Positions 44,119 through 54,028 of a stretch of DNA of 64,000 bases are shown in pieces. Both the position numbers and the translations under genes were made by a program. The stretch is taken from the NCBI RefSeq assembly GCF_004216715.1, contig NZ_SGXG01000001.1, forward strand, positions 4,778,501 through 4,842,500, written 5' to 3'. The notes under the pieces are model-generated. The model made no database searches. It was given only the letters and a program-made list of their open reading frames with translations, and was not told the origin of the DNA. The DNA is from Cecembia calidifontis (GTDB lineage: Bacteria > Bacteroidota > Bacteroidia > Cytophagales > Cyclobacteriaceae). Numbering within the stretch: position 1 is the first letter of the stretch; each line of letters opens with the position of its first letter.

Positions 44119-45447
44119 ATGGATCCGTTTAAAAATTCCCGCTATATTCCATATTTGATTTTGTCCACTCTCTGCTTTAATTGGGCCTGTCAATCAAAAA
44201 ACGCCCATGAACAAGCAGTGGCAATAGAATTTAAAACCCCAAATTACCGATTAATCCCCACCGACACATTTCACTTCAACAACTTTGTGGATTGTAACAT
44301 GGCCGAAGCTTGGGTGGGGGATACTCTCCGGATTTTTCCTGGAAAATATGGGGAAGATCCAGTTTGGGGATTTGCAGAAGATTTGAAATTTGCTTCAGGA
44401 ACGAATGCAGATGAGGTCTTTAGCACTCCTGCTGAACGCTACATCGCCCCCAATCTGCCAAAAAACGCTCCCCTTGGCCAGAAAGGACTTCACGGAGCAG
44501 TTTGGTTTGAAACCTTATATCAGGACCATAAAGATCCCTCTGGCCGAACGCTTTATGCCATTTATCACAATGAAAATTATCCTGAAACACTTCCTTACAA
44601 CCCTGAAACCGGTGAAGGCTATATAGATGAAAATTGGCCACTGGGCCTTACAGAAAGAATTACACCGGCTGCTGTACCAAGGATCGGCGTGATGAAGTCT
44701 ACTGACGGTGGGCTAAACTGGGTAAATAAAGGGCTTTTCCTAGAGGACAAACAGGCCCGAATGGTCCTGAAGCCCCATAACACTTCCAAAACCTTTGCCG
44801 GAGGTGTAGGGGATCCTAGTGCAGTGGCCGTTGGAGAATACCTCTACTTATTTTATGGGGAGTACAGTTACCCGGGCGATTATGATCCCAACACTTACTC
44901 ATTTGAGAAAGATTGGTCAGGCCAATGTATCAGTGTGGCCAGAATCAGATTAGAAGATCTCGACGATCCACAAGGTAAGGCCAAGAGATGGGATGGCAAG
45001 GGCTTCAATGCCACTTGGGATGGTATCGGATCTCCAATTGCTTCGCTTCAGGTTCCTCTTGAAAAAGGCGGAGGTCCAGCATCTTCTGCTCAAGGAGGCT
45101 TTCATTGGGGACCTTCTGTCAGCTGGAATACCTATTTGGAATGCTGGGTGATGCTCATGGGATTTGTGGAAGGCCAAAACTGGATAGGAGACAAACTTTA
45201 CATCTCTTTTAATCCCCATCGGGAATTAGGAGACGGCAATAATTCCCAAGCCTGGACCAGCCCACAGCTTTTGGTTCAAAAACCGGGACATATACTTTGG
45301 TATCCCTCACTTCAGCCAATGAATACATCCGAAGACATATTGGAGAAAAACACCAGTTTAAAACTTGGAAAAAGAGCAAGACTTTTCTTCAAATATGCGG
45401 ACTTGGGGAAATACCTATCCGAGTATATTGTGGAGTTTGAAAAGTAA
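44119..45447 (+). CDS. Sialidase-like beta-propeller lipoprotein
   Basis: Protein of about 442 residues from ATG 44119; the frame extends upstream to 44035 but the lipoprotein signal (LILSTLCFNWACQS) fits the later start. An Asp-box-like motif KSTDGGLNWVNKG and segments such as VGDPSAVAVGEYLYLFYGEY point to a five- or six-bladed glycoside-hydrolase-like propeller (DUF4185/sialidase-like). No catalytic set can be confirmed. It may act on surface or imported glycans. Confidence 0.7.
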   Translation: MDPFKNSRYIPYLILSTLCFNWACQSKNAHEQAVAIEFKTPNYRLIPTDTFHFNNFVDCNMAEAWVGDTLRIFPGKYGEDPVWGFAEDLKFASGTNADEVFSTPAERYIAPNLPKNAPLGQKGLHGAVWFETLYQDHKDPSGRTLYAIYHNENYPETLPYNPETGEGYIDENWPLGLTERITPAAVPRIGVMKSTDGGLNWVNKGLFLEDKQARMVLKPHNTSKTFAGGVGDPSAVAVGEYLYLFYGEYSYPGDYDPNTYSFEKDWSGQCISVARIRLEDLDDPQGKAKRWDGKGFNATWDGIGSPIASLQVPLEKGGGPASSAQGGFHWGPSVSWNTYLECWVMLMGFVEGQNWIGDKLYISFNPHRELGDGNNSQAWTSPQLLVQKPGHILWYPSLQPMNTSEDILEKNTSLKLGKRARLFFKYADLGKYLSEYIVEFEK

Positions 45448-45486
45448 TTGATATCGATTTTTAATTGACGCTAAGGTGGAAATATA

Positions 45487-45535
45487 AAAAAGTGCCACCG
45501 GAGGATTCCAATGGCACTTTTTTTATAAATCATTA
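45487..45535. terminator. Bidirectional terminator
   Basis: Stem AAAAGTGCCA / TGGCACTTTT with a 14-base loop between convergent genes; A-rich on one side and T-rich on the other, so it can serve both strands. Confidence 0.8.
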
Positions 45536-45536
45536 A

Positions 45537-46961
45537 CTAAACCCTGTAGAATTCCTCCCAACCTTTCCGTGGCGGCATACCTGCCAGTACCTGATTTGCC
45601 AGTGGATTGTTGATGATCTGTCTCGTTTCTCGATCAAATTCCAGTTTTAAGCCCATTTGCTGGGCCATCACGCCCAAGCAGAACACCTGGCTCAGCGGTC
45701 CGGCTATTTCAAATGGAGACCTTGCCTTCTCCTCCCCTTTACAGGCTTTGAGGAAATTGGCATAGTGATTAGATGGACTCTGTGGTACTTCAGGCAACTT
45801 GGACTCCCAGTCCTTGGCTTTATCCTCGGGAATGATGGAGAGTGTACTTCCATGGGAACCGCCTTTGAAAGTGAGTTCCTTGCTGTAAATTATCTTCCCG
45901 GGATTGAGTCTGGCAGGCTGTAATTGACCGGTGCTTGGTGGTGGAATGTTGGGATCCAATTCAGACACACCATAACCCTCTGGTACAGCTGGTATATTAT
46001 CCATTCCATCATACCAGGTAATGGTCACGGGCGGCATTGCGCCTCTGGCAGGAAATTTAAACTCCAGTGTCGTGGACATGGGGAAAAAGAAAGCATTATG
46101 TCCACTCAATTTCACAGGATTGATTTCGTAAGGTAAACCCAGGTCCAAAAACTCGTGGGCTGTATCTATGATATGTGCCCCCCAGTCACCTAAAGCGCCC
46201 ATGCCATAGTCGTACCAGCAGCGCCATTGTCCATTGTGAAAATCTTTGTGATAACCACGGGGTTGTGCCTGACTTAACCAAACATCCCAATCCAAAGTTG
46301 ATGGAACTGGCTCAGCATTAGGAAATCTGGAAATATTGGGATCCCATCCATGCCAACGCCGTCTCATGTTCATGTGCGCAGTGATCGCAGTGACATCCTT
46401 GATGATCCCTGCTTCTTTCCAGGCTTTAAACTGAAAATAATTGCCCTCGGAGTGCCCTTGGTTACCCATTTGCGTAACAAGTTTCGGGTTTTTCTTGGCC
46501 GCTGCCATCATGAGGTCCACCTCCTGAAAAGTGCGGGCCATGGGTTTTTCCACATACACGTGCTTTCCTTCAGCTAATGCCATCATGGTCACGGGAAAAT
46601 GGGAAAAATCCGGTGTAGCCACACTTACTGCGTCAAATTGCCCACCCATCTCATCAAACATCTTTCGGAAATCCTGATACTTTTTGGCTTTGGGAAACAT
46701 ATTCATGACTTCCAGTGTCTGGCTGGCCCCCATATCCACATCACAAAGGGCTACAATATTACAAAGACCGGTATCATTCAGTGCTTTGATAATTTCATTT
46801 CCCCTGTTGCCGATTCCAACACAAGCCAAATTGACTTTATCAGAGGGAGCTATATAGCCCATGGATTTACCAAGGACAGATGGTGAAATCAAAGTGAAGC
46901 CAGATAAACCTAAGGCCGCTGTGGCTCCGGTTTTCAGAAAGTCTCTACGATTAGTGGGCAT
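45537..46961 (-). CDS. Gfo/Idh/MocA-family oxidoreductase with Tat signal
   Basis: NAD(P)-dependent oxidoreductase of 474 residues. The Tat signal is NRRDFLKTGATAALG, the Rossmann motif is LACVGIGNRGNEIIK, and the catalytic-lysine motif EGKHVYVEKPMARTF is complete. Segments GQWRCWYDYGMGALGDWG and HIIDTAHEFLDLG are typical of the Tat-exported subgroup. It is monocistronic and convergent with the sialidase-like gene. The substrate is probably a sugar or inositol derivative (inference). Confidence 0.92.
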   Translation of the reverse strand: MPTNRRDFLKTGATAALGLSGFTLISPSVLGKSMGYIAPSDKVNLACVGIGNRGNEIIKALNDTGLCNIVALCDVDMGASQTLEVMNMFPKAKKYQDFRKMFDEMGGQFDAVSVATPDFSHFPVTMMALAEGKHVYVEKPMARTFQEVDLMMAAAKKNPKLVTQMGNQGHSEGNYFQFKAWKEAGIIKDVTAITAHMNMRRRWHGWDPNISRFPNAEPVPSTLDWDVWLSQAQPRGYHKDFHNGQWRCWYDYGMGALGDWGAHIIDTAHEFLDLGLPYEINPVKLSGHNAFFFPMSTTLEFKFPARGAMPPVTITWYDGMDNIPAVPEGYGVSELDPNIPPPSTGQLQPARLNPGKIIYSKELTFKGGSHGSTLSIIPEDKAKDWESKLPEVPQSPSNHYANFLKACKGEEKARSPFEIAGPLSQVFCLGVMAQQMGLKLEFDRETRQIINNPLANQVLAGMPPRKGWEEFYRV

Positions 46962-47151
46962 GGTATGGTTATTATGGCATTGTTAGAACTGGTTAGACGA
47001 CGCAGTTTACACCAATCCGGTTAGGAAGCTCCTTTTAATGACTGGTGTTATGCAATTTGAATTCCAATCTAAGTGGTCTGTCTCAAAAATCTGCTACAAG
47101 CTTTGAAAATCAACGGAAAGGTTTGCGTAGGATCCCCTTTGGGAAAAATAC

Positions 47152-47547
47152 TTATCGGAAAAAGAAAAAAAAGTACAATGCAGCCTCCTCCCTTCGCACT
47201 CCTTCAAAAAAACCAATCGTCCTACGGGAAGCATCCAATACCCTATCTGATTCTGCAAAGCCAATAGTCCTTCGGGAGGCATCCATCACCCTATCATGAT
47301 CAATATATCCAATGGTTCTCCGGGAAGCATCCAATACCCTTCCATTTTCATAAAATCCAACAGTTCTTCTGGAGGCATCAAGAACCCTGTTATTTTCCAA
47401 AAAACCAATTGTGCTTCTGGAAGCATTCATCACCCTGTTATTTTCGATAAAACCTATTGTCCTCCGGCTATCATCCATCAACCTTTGGGCCTGGGAGATA
47501 GAAATCCCAAGAATCAATAAAGTGGTCAACAATAAAATTTTTCTCAC
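47152..47547 (-). CDS. Secreted 16-residue tandem-repeat protein (beta-flower-like)
   Basis: Protein of about 131 residues starting at GTG 47547, with a signal peptide (ILLLTTLLILGISISQAQ). The mature part is six near-identical 16-residue units of the form RRTIGFxENxRVLDAS, ending in a degenerate EEAALYFFFFFR tail. Small Bacteroidota proteins of this repeat type are annotated as five-fold beta-flower proteins; I assign that by pattern and no biochemical role is known. The high similarity of units at DNA level suggests recent repeat expansion. Confidence 0.75.
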   Translation of the reverse strand: MRKILLLTTLLILGISISQAQRLMDDSRRTIGFIENNRVMNASRSTIGFLENNRVLDASRRTVGFYENGRVLDASRRTIGYIDHDRVMDASRRTIGFAESDRVLDASRRTIGFFEGVRREEAALYFFFFFR

Positions 47548-47715
47548 CTGTAATAAATTCAAAGAGCAATATCGCTGAAAACACAAAAATTTAATAATTA
47601 AATTATTTTCAAAAAGATTGACCGTCAAATGATTTCAGTTTATTTGCTAATAAATTCTGACCGACAAAAAGATATTCGTTAACCCATTCAGTTGAATACT
47701 TAGCACTCCCTATTT

Positions 47716-48669
47716 ATGAAAAATAAAATCTCCCGTAGAAACCTACTTCATGTATTAGGCCTTGGAGCTTTCAGTACCAGTATGCTTCCACTGAGTTGTG
47801 CAGCGCCAAATCAAGCTGATGAAAAAAAGCAATCTCCCGTCTTGAGGTTCGCATATCTTACCGACATGCACATCAAACCTGGTCTGGGCGCTGAGGAGGG
47901 AGTGAAAAATTGCATAAATCACATCTTAAGCAAAGAAGAGCCAGTTGATTTTTTTGTAAACGGTGGGGACCTGATTATGGATGCCCTTGATAAAAATGAA
48001 GAAGAAACGGAAGCACAGTGGGCTGTTTGGCGAGAAATCAGGGCCACATTCCCTGAGTTGAAATTTTACCATTGCATTGGCAACCATGATGTCTGGGGAA
48101 GAACCCCTCAGGAAGAAAAATTTCCGGGAAAAGCATGGGTGATGAAAGAACATGGCATGGACAGTCCTTATTACAGCTTTGAGTCCAATGGCTGGCATTT
48201 TATTGTTTTGGACAGTACCCATCAAAAAGAAGATGGGAGCTGGTACACGGCAAAACTTGATATGGCACAAAGGGAATGGCTGGAGGACACCCTTAAAAAA
48301 ATCCCTTCCGATAAACCTATTTTTATTATTTCCCACATTCCGATTTTAGGTGCTACACCCTTTTTGGATGGAGACAATGCCAAAACAGGAAATTGGATAG
48401 TCCCTGGAGCATGGATGCATACCGATGCCAAGTCACTGATCAACCTATTCTTCCAACACAAAAATGTCAAGGCCTGCATCAGTGGACATATCCATCTCGT
48501 AGAATCCCTGGTATACCAAAACGTACATTACCATTGCAGCGGGGCAGTTTCTGGAAATTGGTGGGATGATGCGCCTTATGAGCAGACAAATAAAGGCTAT
48601 GGCCTGATTGAGCTCTTTGAAGACGGAAGCCATAATTTTAAGTATGTGGAGTATGCGAGCGCTATCTGA
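47716..48669 (+). CDS. Metallophosphoesterase with Tat-like signal
   Basis: Calcineurin-like phosphoesterase of 317 residues. N-terminus SRRNLLHVLGLGAFS is Tat-like, followed by a lipobox-like PLSCAAP. Metal motifs are complete: LTDMHI (DxH), VNGGDLIMD (GD), CIGNHDVWG (GNHD), FIISHIPI (H) and CISGHIHL (GHxH). Predicted periplasmic or membrane-attached phosphomonoesterase or phosphodiesterase. Confidence 0.9.
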   Translation: MKNKISRRNLLHVLGLGAFSTSMLPLSCAAPNQADEKKQSPVLRFAYLTDMHIKPGLGAEEGVKNCINHILSKEEPVDFFVNGGDLIMDALDKNEEETEAQWAVWREIRATFPELKFYHCIGNHDVWGRTPQEEKFPGKAWVMKEHGMDSPYYSFESNGWHFIVLDSTHQKEDGSWYTAKLDMAQREWLEDTLKKIPSDKPIFIISHIPILGATPFLDGDNAKTGNWIVPGAWMHTDAKSLINLFFQHKNVKACISGHIHLVESLVYQNVHYHCSGAVSGNWWDDAPYEQTNKGYGLIELFEDGSHNFKYVEYASAI

Positions 48670-48714
48670 AATGAACCCGAACTCCTAAAAAAAAAATCCG
48701 GCCCAGCATACCTC

Positions 48715-48966
48715 TTAAAGCACTCTACTTTCAGAATACAAATCATAAGCGGCCACCAAAAGCTGATTCTCGGGTGAACTTCCCAATCGGGGATACCGCT
48801 GGATCTCAGATCGGTCCTCGGTGAAATAAGGCAGGTATTTTCCCTCCAATTCATCCCAAAATACGAGCAAATAGGCAAATGGAATCTTGCTGGACCGGCC
48901 TTTTTCCAGCCATTCTTCAAATTGGGACTCGTCAAGGGGTTTGGGATAGTCGGGACCTTCAAACAT
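48715..48966 (-). CDS. Small conserved-looking hypothetical protein
   Basis: Soluble protein of 83 residues (MFEGPDYPKPLDESQFEEWL, IPFAYLLVFWDELEGKYLPY). No domain recognised. Chosen over the overlapping frame 48597-48962 because it is acidic, evenly composed and ends between genes rather than inside the phosphoesterase gene. Confidence 0.6.
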   Translation of the reverse strand: MFEGPDYPKPLDESQFEEWLEKGRSSKIPFAYLLVFWDELEGKYLPYFTEDRSEIQRYPRLGSSPENQLLVAAYDLYSESRVL

Positions 48967-49185
48967 CTATTTGTGATTTTATTTCCAAAGATAGGACAGG
49001 CTCCTGGCTGTTCAAAGTCAGCGCTTATTCTATAACAGTTTTATTTTTCATGGGATCCAGTAGGATTCTTGATTATTGTTATGTCCTGTTTAAATTTAAC
49101 CCTTAAACCTGGCAGGTTTTAAAAGACAAAAAATCTTTTGAAAGCATTATTTTTAGGAGATAAGGTCCGGTTTTACTAAAAAACT

Positions 49186-50331
49186 ATGTTAACATTTGAT
49201 GCAGTTGTAATTGGCTCCGGTCCATCGGGAGGAATGGCAGCCTATGAAATGGCAAAAGCCGGTTTGAAAGTGGCCATCTTGGAAAAAGAAACATTGCCCA
49301 GGTACAAAACCTGTGGCGGCGGTCTGGTTTTCAGGGGAAGAGCAATGCTTCCGTTTGACTTGCATGAGGCTATAGAAAAAGAATACTCCCTTATCCATAT
49401 TTATTTCAAGCATTTAGAAAATCCATTTGTTTCTAAAAGAGATTTTCCCATCATCAGTATGGTCATGCGTGACAAACTGGACCAATTGATCTGCGGGGAA
49501 GCCATCAAATCAGGAGCCACCCTACTTGAAAACCAAGCCCTACAAAAAATAGATTTTCAGGATGAAATCCTGCTGCATACAGGTTCACAAACGCTTCGAA
49601 CCCGATATGTCGTAGCTGCCGATGGTGCCCTTGGTCCTACTGCAAAACTGGCGGGTTGGAAAGAGACCAGAAAATTGATTCCTGCTCTGGAATATGAAAC
49701 AGAAGTCCATGCCCAAGATTTCGAAAGACTCAGCAAAGAGGCAAGATTTGATATAGATGCCATCCCCCATGGATATGCCTGGTGTTTTCCCAAGGCCAAA
49801 CACCTATCCATTGGTGTGGCTACTTTTAAAAAAGAGCGGATAAACCTTAGGGATCATTACCAACAATACATCAAAAAATTGGGCATTCAACAAATTGTTT
49901 CCGAGCAAGCTCATGGCTTTCAGATACCTGTGGGATTCCGTACGGAAAAATTGGCAAACCGCAATACCTTCCTCACAGGAGATGCAGCCGGTCTGGCTGA
50001 CCCTTTGACTGCTGAGGGAATCACCAATGGAATTCATTCGGGAATATTGGCCGGAAAAGCCATTTCCCAACATTTTGACAATCCCCAGAAGGCAGAAAGC
50101 ACTTACCTGTCTTCGCTGGAAGAGAGGATTTTACCGGAGCTTCGGTTCAACGGAATGCTTTCGGGATTTTTTTATTCCTATGGCAAGATCAGAAATTACC
50201 TTGTCAACAAAGAAGGGCAGAAATTCTGTGAAGTGCTGACCGACCTTTTTACCGGAAAAATCAACCTGAACGAAGAGCTCAAGCTAAAGGCCATACGAAA
50301 GATGGGTTTGGGAAAGTTGATGAAATTTTAG
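49186..50331 (+). CDS. Geranylgeranyl reductase family FAD oxidoreductase
   Basis: FAD-dependent enzyme of 381 residues. The dinucleotide motif is VVIGSGPSGGMAAYEMAKAG, then PRYKTCGGGLVFRG (signature PxxKxCGGG) and the second FAD motif TGDAAGLADPLTAEGI. Family members reduce double bonds of isoprenoid chains; the actual substrate here is not known. A 219-bp non-coding gap with a half palindrome (AACCTGGCAGGTTTT) precedes it. Confidence 0.9.
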   Translation: MLTFDAVVIGSGPSGGMAAYEMAKAGLKVAILEKETLPRYKTCGGGLVFRGRAMLPFDLHEAIEKEYSLIHIYFKHLENPFVSKRDFPIISMVMRDKLDQLICGEAIKSGATLLENQALQKIDFQDEILLHTGSQTLRTRYVVAADGALGPTAKLAGWKETRKLIPALEYETEVHAQDFERLSKEARFDIDAIPHGYAWCFPKAKHLSIGVATFKKERINLRDHYQQYIKKLGIQQIVSEQAHGFQIPVGFRTEKLANRNTFLTGDAAGLADPLTAEGITNGIHSGILAGKAISQHFDNPQKAESTYLSSLEERILPELRFNGMLSGFFYSYGKIRNYLVNKEGQKFCEVLTDLFTGKINLNEELKLKAIRKMGLGKLMKF

Positions 50332-50376
50332 AGTTCCGGCAAGGGATTTTTCCCCGATTGCTAAAACAATACCAAC

Positions 50377-51255
50377 TCAATTCAATAAAATAATCAATAC
50401 CGAGCCTCCGATCATAATCAGGGAGCCGATAATTTTTCGGAGTAAATGCTTTTCCTGAAAAAAACGGTAACCAAAAAATACAGTAATCAAAATGGATAAT
50501 TGAAACAAGGCCAATGCCGGACCGACTTGCATTTGGCTGAAGGTATAATTGGTAGACATCACCATGAAGCCTATTGACAGGATAAGGAAAAAGTATTTGA
50601 CCCAATAACTTTGGTTCATTTTTGCCCACTCTGATTGGATATCTACCCTGAATAGAAACAAAATGGGCAAAGAAAAGAGTGCTCCAAAAAAGCACCAACT
50701 GGCAAATGCCAGGGTGAGGTTGGAATGTAAGATCACCTGCTTATCAAAAACCGCCTGCATACCTGTCAATAACAAAGCCAAAAAACGGTACAAAATGGCC
50801 TCTTGTCTGAATAATCTCCAGGAAAATTTCCCGGAATGATCTTTCAGAACAAAATAGCTCCCAAAGATGATCAAGACAATTCCCGAAAATCCCCAGATTC
50901 CCGGAACTTCACCCAGTAATACAAAGCCAAAAACAATCCCCACCAGAGATTTATAGGCAATGATTGGGCCTAAAACGGATAATTGCCCCAACTCTAAAGC
51001 CTTCAGCAAAAAACCATTACCAAAAGCCCCACATATACCTCCTAATATGACATAGAACCAAAATCCTACCGGCAATTGGTGTAAAGGAAAATCCACGATT
51101 AAAAAAAGACTTAGTATGGCCAGAACTGCGTAGGAAATGAAATTGACAAAAAAGGGATGCTGATTGACGGTCAGCTGTTTTTGTATAACATTGGAAAAGG
51201 GATTGGAAAAAATCCGTAACAATACAGCAAATATCAAAAGTGTCACTGATCCCAT
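50377..51255 (-). CDS. EamA-family transporter
   Basis: Membrane protein of 292 residues with ten predicted helices in two EamA repeats, for example VILGGICGAFGNGFLLKALE, SVLGPIIAYKSLVGIVFGFV, ALFQLSILITVFFGYRFFQ and IIGSLIMIGGSVLIILLN. Drug/metabolite-transporter superfamily; the substrate is unknown. Convergent with the preceding reductase gene. Confidence 0.88.
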   Translation of the reverse strand: MGSVTLLIFAVLLRIFSNPFSNVIQKQLTVNQHPFFVNFISYAVLAILSLFLIVDFPLHQLPVGFWFYVILGGICGAFGNGFLLKALELGQLSVLGPIIAYKSLVGIVFGFVLLGEVPGIWGFSGIVLIIFGSYFVLKDHSGKFSWRLFRQEAILYRFLALLLTGMQAVFDKQVILHSNLTLAFASWCFFGALFSLPILFLFRVDIQSEWAKMNQSYWVKYFFLILSIGFMVMSTNYTFSQMQVGPALALFQLSILITVFFGYRFFQEKHLLRKIIGSLIMIGGSVLIILLN

Positions 51256-51396
51256 TTACCTCCAAAATTAGAAACATTGATGAATTTTTGAAGATGGATA
51301 AAAAAGTTGTGCCTTCGCCTTGGTAGAACTATTGCTGATAATTCTAAAAAGGCAAAGGCACTGTTAATTATTTAAACACAGTAAGATGCGCTTTGA

Positions 51397-53670
51397 TTAC
51401 TTGTAGATCAAATCAAATCTATCAAGGTTCATTACCTTGGTCCATGCGGCAACAAAGTCTTTTACAAATTTCTCTTTGTTGTCATCCTGGGCGTACACCT
51501 CAGCCAAAGCCCTCAATTCAGAGTGGGAACCAAAGATCAGGTCAGCCCTTGTAGCGGTATATTTCAATTCACCTGTTTTTCTGTCCCTGCCTTCAAATTT
51601 TTCTTTGGTATCGTCAATCGCTTTCCATTCTGTGCTCATATCCAATAGATTCACAAAGAAATCATTGGTCAACATGTCTTTCTTATCAGTGAAGATGCCA
51701 TGCTTAGAGCCATCATAGTTGGTATTCAAAGCCCTCATACCACCTACCAATACAGTCATTTCAGGAGCGGTGAGGGTCAGTAACTGTGCCTTGTCCACCA
51801 AAAGTTCCTCTGTAGAAACAGTGTATTGCTTCTTCAGGTAGTTACGGAAACCATCAGCCATTGGCTCAAGCAATGCGAAGGAAGCCTCATCCGTCTGCTC
51901 CTGACTGGCATCCATCCTGCCTGGAGTGAAGGGCACATTAACCTTAAATCCTGCATTTGCAGCTGCTTTTTCTACGGCAGCAGTACCACCCAATACAATC
52001 AGGTCAGCCATGGAGACTTTTTTGGTTCTCGACTTGGCATTGAAATCCTTCTGGATTTTTTCATAAGCTGCCAGCACCTTGTTCAGCTGAGCAGGATTGT
52101 TTACCTCCCAGTTTCTCTGGGGTGCCAACATGATTCTGGCACCATTGGCACCTCCCCTTCTGTCAGAACCTCTGTAAGTAGAAGCAGAAGCCCAAGCGGT
52201 AGAAACCATTTCAGAAAGAGATAGACCGGAATTGAGCAGTTGGGTTTTCAAAGCGGCGATATCCTGGGCGTTAACCAATTCATGGTTCACGGCCGGGATA
52301 GGATCCTGCCAGATCAGGTCTTCTTTAGGTGCTTCAGGACCTAAATAAGTGGATCTTGGCCCCATATCCCTGTGGGTCAACTTAAACCATGCTTTTGCAA
52401 AGGCTTTGTTGAACTCTTCCGGATTTTCATAGAACCTTCTGGAGATTTTCTCATAAACAGGGTCAAATCTCAAAGAAAGGTCAGTGGTCAACATGGTTGG
52501 CTTATGCTTCACGTTCGGATCGAAAGCATCAGGGTACAACACCTTCGGATCTTTGGCTACCCACTGATGGGCTCCTGCAGGACTTTTGGTAAGCTCCCAC
52601 TCATGCTCAAATAAGCTTTTGAAGAAACCTTGGCTCCACTCATTTGGTGTAAGTGTCCAGATCACTTCCAAACCTGAAGTGATGGCATCAGCGCCTTTGC
52701 CTGATTTATATGAACTCTTCCAACCAAAACCCTGCTCTTCGATAGGGGCTGCCTCAGGCTCGGGCCCTACATAGCTGGCAGGACCTGCACCGTGGGTTTT
52801 ACCCAAAGTATGCCCCCCGGCAATCAAAGCCACAGTCTCTTCGTCATTCATACCCATTCTTCCGAACGTCTCACGGATATCATGGGCAGCCAAAAGTGGA
52901 TCAGGATTGCCATTTGGACCTTCCGGATTCACATAGATCAAACCCATTTGAACGGCAGCCAAAGGATTTTCCAACTCTCTTTCTCCGGAATAACGCTTGG
53001 CATCACTCAGCCACTCATTTTCAGCACCCCAATACACATCGATTTCAGGCTCCCATACATCTTCTCTACCTCCGGCAAATCCGTAAGTTTCAAATCCTGC
53101 TGCCTCCAAAGCCACATTACCGGCAAGGATCATCAAGTCTGCCCAAGAGATTTTGTTGCCATATTTCTGCTTGATAGGCCATAACAATCTTCTGGCCTTG
53201 TCCAGGTTGGCATTGTCAGGCCAGCTGTTCAAAGGCGCAAAACGCTGTTGTCCTGCACGGGAACCTCCACGGCCATCACCGGTCCTGTAAGTTCCGGCAC
53301 TGTGCCATGCCATACGGATCATCAGACCTCCATAATAACCATGGTCAGCAGGCCACCAATCCTGGGAATCTGACATCAGAGCGCGGAGATCTGCCTTTAG
53401 CGCTTCGTAATCCAGACTCTTAAATGCTTCAATGTAATTGAAGTTTGGATCCATGGGATTGGACAGGGAAGAATTCTGGCGTAGAATATTCAAATTCAAT
53501 TGATTGGGCCACCAGTCAGTATTTCCTGTAGCCCTCATGGCAGTACTGCTCTTTTTTGTGGCTCCGGACCAGCCGTCCACATGGGCTCCTTTGTGGCTTT
53601 CCTGTGCATTTACGCCCCAGATGAAGGCGAAAGACAAGAAGCTGAGTAGCATGATTTTTTTCATATACAT
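51397..53670 (-). CDS. katG: Catalase-peroxidase with signal peptide
   Basis: Bifunctional heme catalase-peroxidase of about 755 residues that removes hydrogen peroxide. The distal site is MIRMAWHSAGTYR; the Trp-Tyr-Met adduct residues are in that motif, in MGLIYVNPEGPNG and in TFGRMGMNDEE; the proximal heme motif is ALIAGGHTLGKTHGAG. The second, inactive repeat starts at about residue 430. An N-terminal signal peptide (MLLSFLSFAFIWGVNA, then QES) predicts periplasmic export, unlike the usual cytoplasmic KatG. A palindrome and a TAAATTTG -7 box precede the gene. Confidence 0.96.
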   Translation of the reverse strand: MYMKKIMLLSFLSFAFIWGVNAQESHKGAHVDGWSGATKKSSTAMRATGNTDWWPNQLNLNILRQNSSLSNPMDPNFNYIEAFKSLDYEALKADLRALMSDSQDWWPADHGYYGGLMIRMAWHSAGTYRTGDGRGGSRAGQQRFAPLNSWPDNANLDKARRLLWPIKQKYGNKISWADLMILAGNVALEAAGFETYGFAGGREDVWEPEIDVYWGAENEWLSDAKRYSGERELENPLAAVQMGLIYVNPEGPNGNPDPLLAAHDIRETFGRMGMNDEETVALIAGGHTLGKTHGAGPASYVGPEPEAAPIEEQGFGWKSSYKSGKGADAITSGLEVIWTLTPNEWSQGFFKSLFEHEWELTKSPAGAHQWVAKDPKVLYPDAFDPNVKHKPTMLTTDLSLRFDPVYEKISRRFYENPEEFNKAFAKAWFKLTHRDMGPRSTYLGPEAPKEDLIWQDPIPAVNHELVNAQDIAALKTQLLNSGLSLSEMVSTAWASASTYRGSDRRGGANGARIMLAPQRNWEVNNPAQLNKVLAAYEKIQKDFNAKSRTKKVSMADLIVLGGTAAVEKAAANAGFKVNVPFTPGRMDASQEQTDEASFALLEPMADGFRNYLKKQYTVSTEELLVDKAQLLTLTAPEMTVLVGGMRALNTNYDGSKHGIFTDKKDMLTNDFFVNLLDMSTEWKAIDDTKEKFEGRDRKTGELKYTATRADLIFGSHSELRALAEVYAQDDNKEKFVKDFVAAWTKVMNLDRFDLIYK

Positions 53671-53706
53671 ATTATTTTGTTTTTAAAGGATGATCATATA
53701 TAAAGA

Positions 53707-53773
53707 CAAATTTAATTTTTTAGAACCGGCTTAAGAAATCGATTTTTTCGAATACTTATCGAAAAAATCAATT
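53707..53773 (-). promoter_or_regulatory. katG promoter with palindromic operator-like site
   Basis: On the minus strand TAAATTTG (53714-53707) matches the Bacteroidota -7 consensus TAnnTTTG, about 45 bp before the katG start. Upstream, AATCGATTTTTTCGA (53737-53751) and TCGAAAAAATCAATT (53759-53773) form an inverted repeat with a 7-base spacer and one mismatch, overlapping the -33 region. A peroxide-responsive regulator is the natural candidate (inference). Confidence 0.6.
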
Positions 53774-54028
53774 GGGACAAGAAGCATTGATGCCTATCGC
53801 GGACTGTTTCAACAGGCATAAAATGCATCAGGCAACTGTTAAATAAACTGAAAATAAGTGCTTTGAAACTCAATCCGGCCTCAAGCCGGTAATCCTGTGG
53901 TCTGGGAGGTAACTTTGAACAATTTAAGGCTTTTTCACCTGAAAAAAAACGAAAATAAAAAATTGACTAAGGACAAAATCAAACAAATGCCCCCAGTCAA
54001 ATCATTAAAATAATCCGTATCGCTATTA
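53774..54028. other. Non-coding stretch between katG and the esterase gene
   Basis: No gene, repeat or clear terminator is visible apart from the operator-like site listed for katG. Confidence 0.5.
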
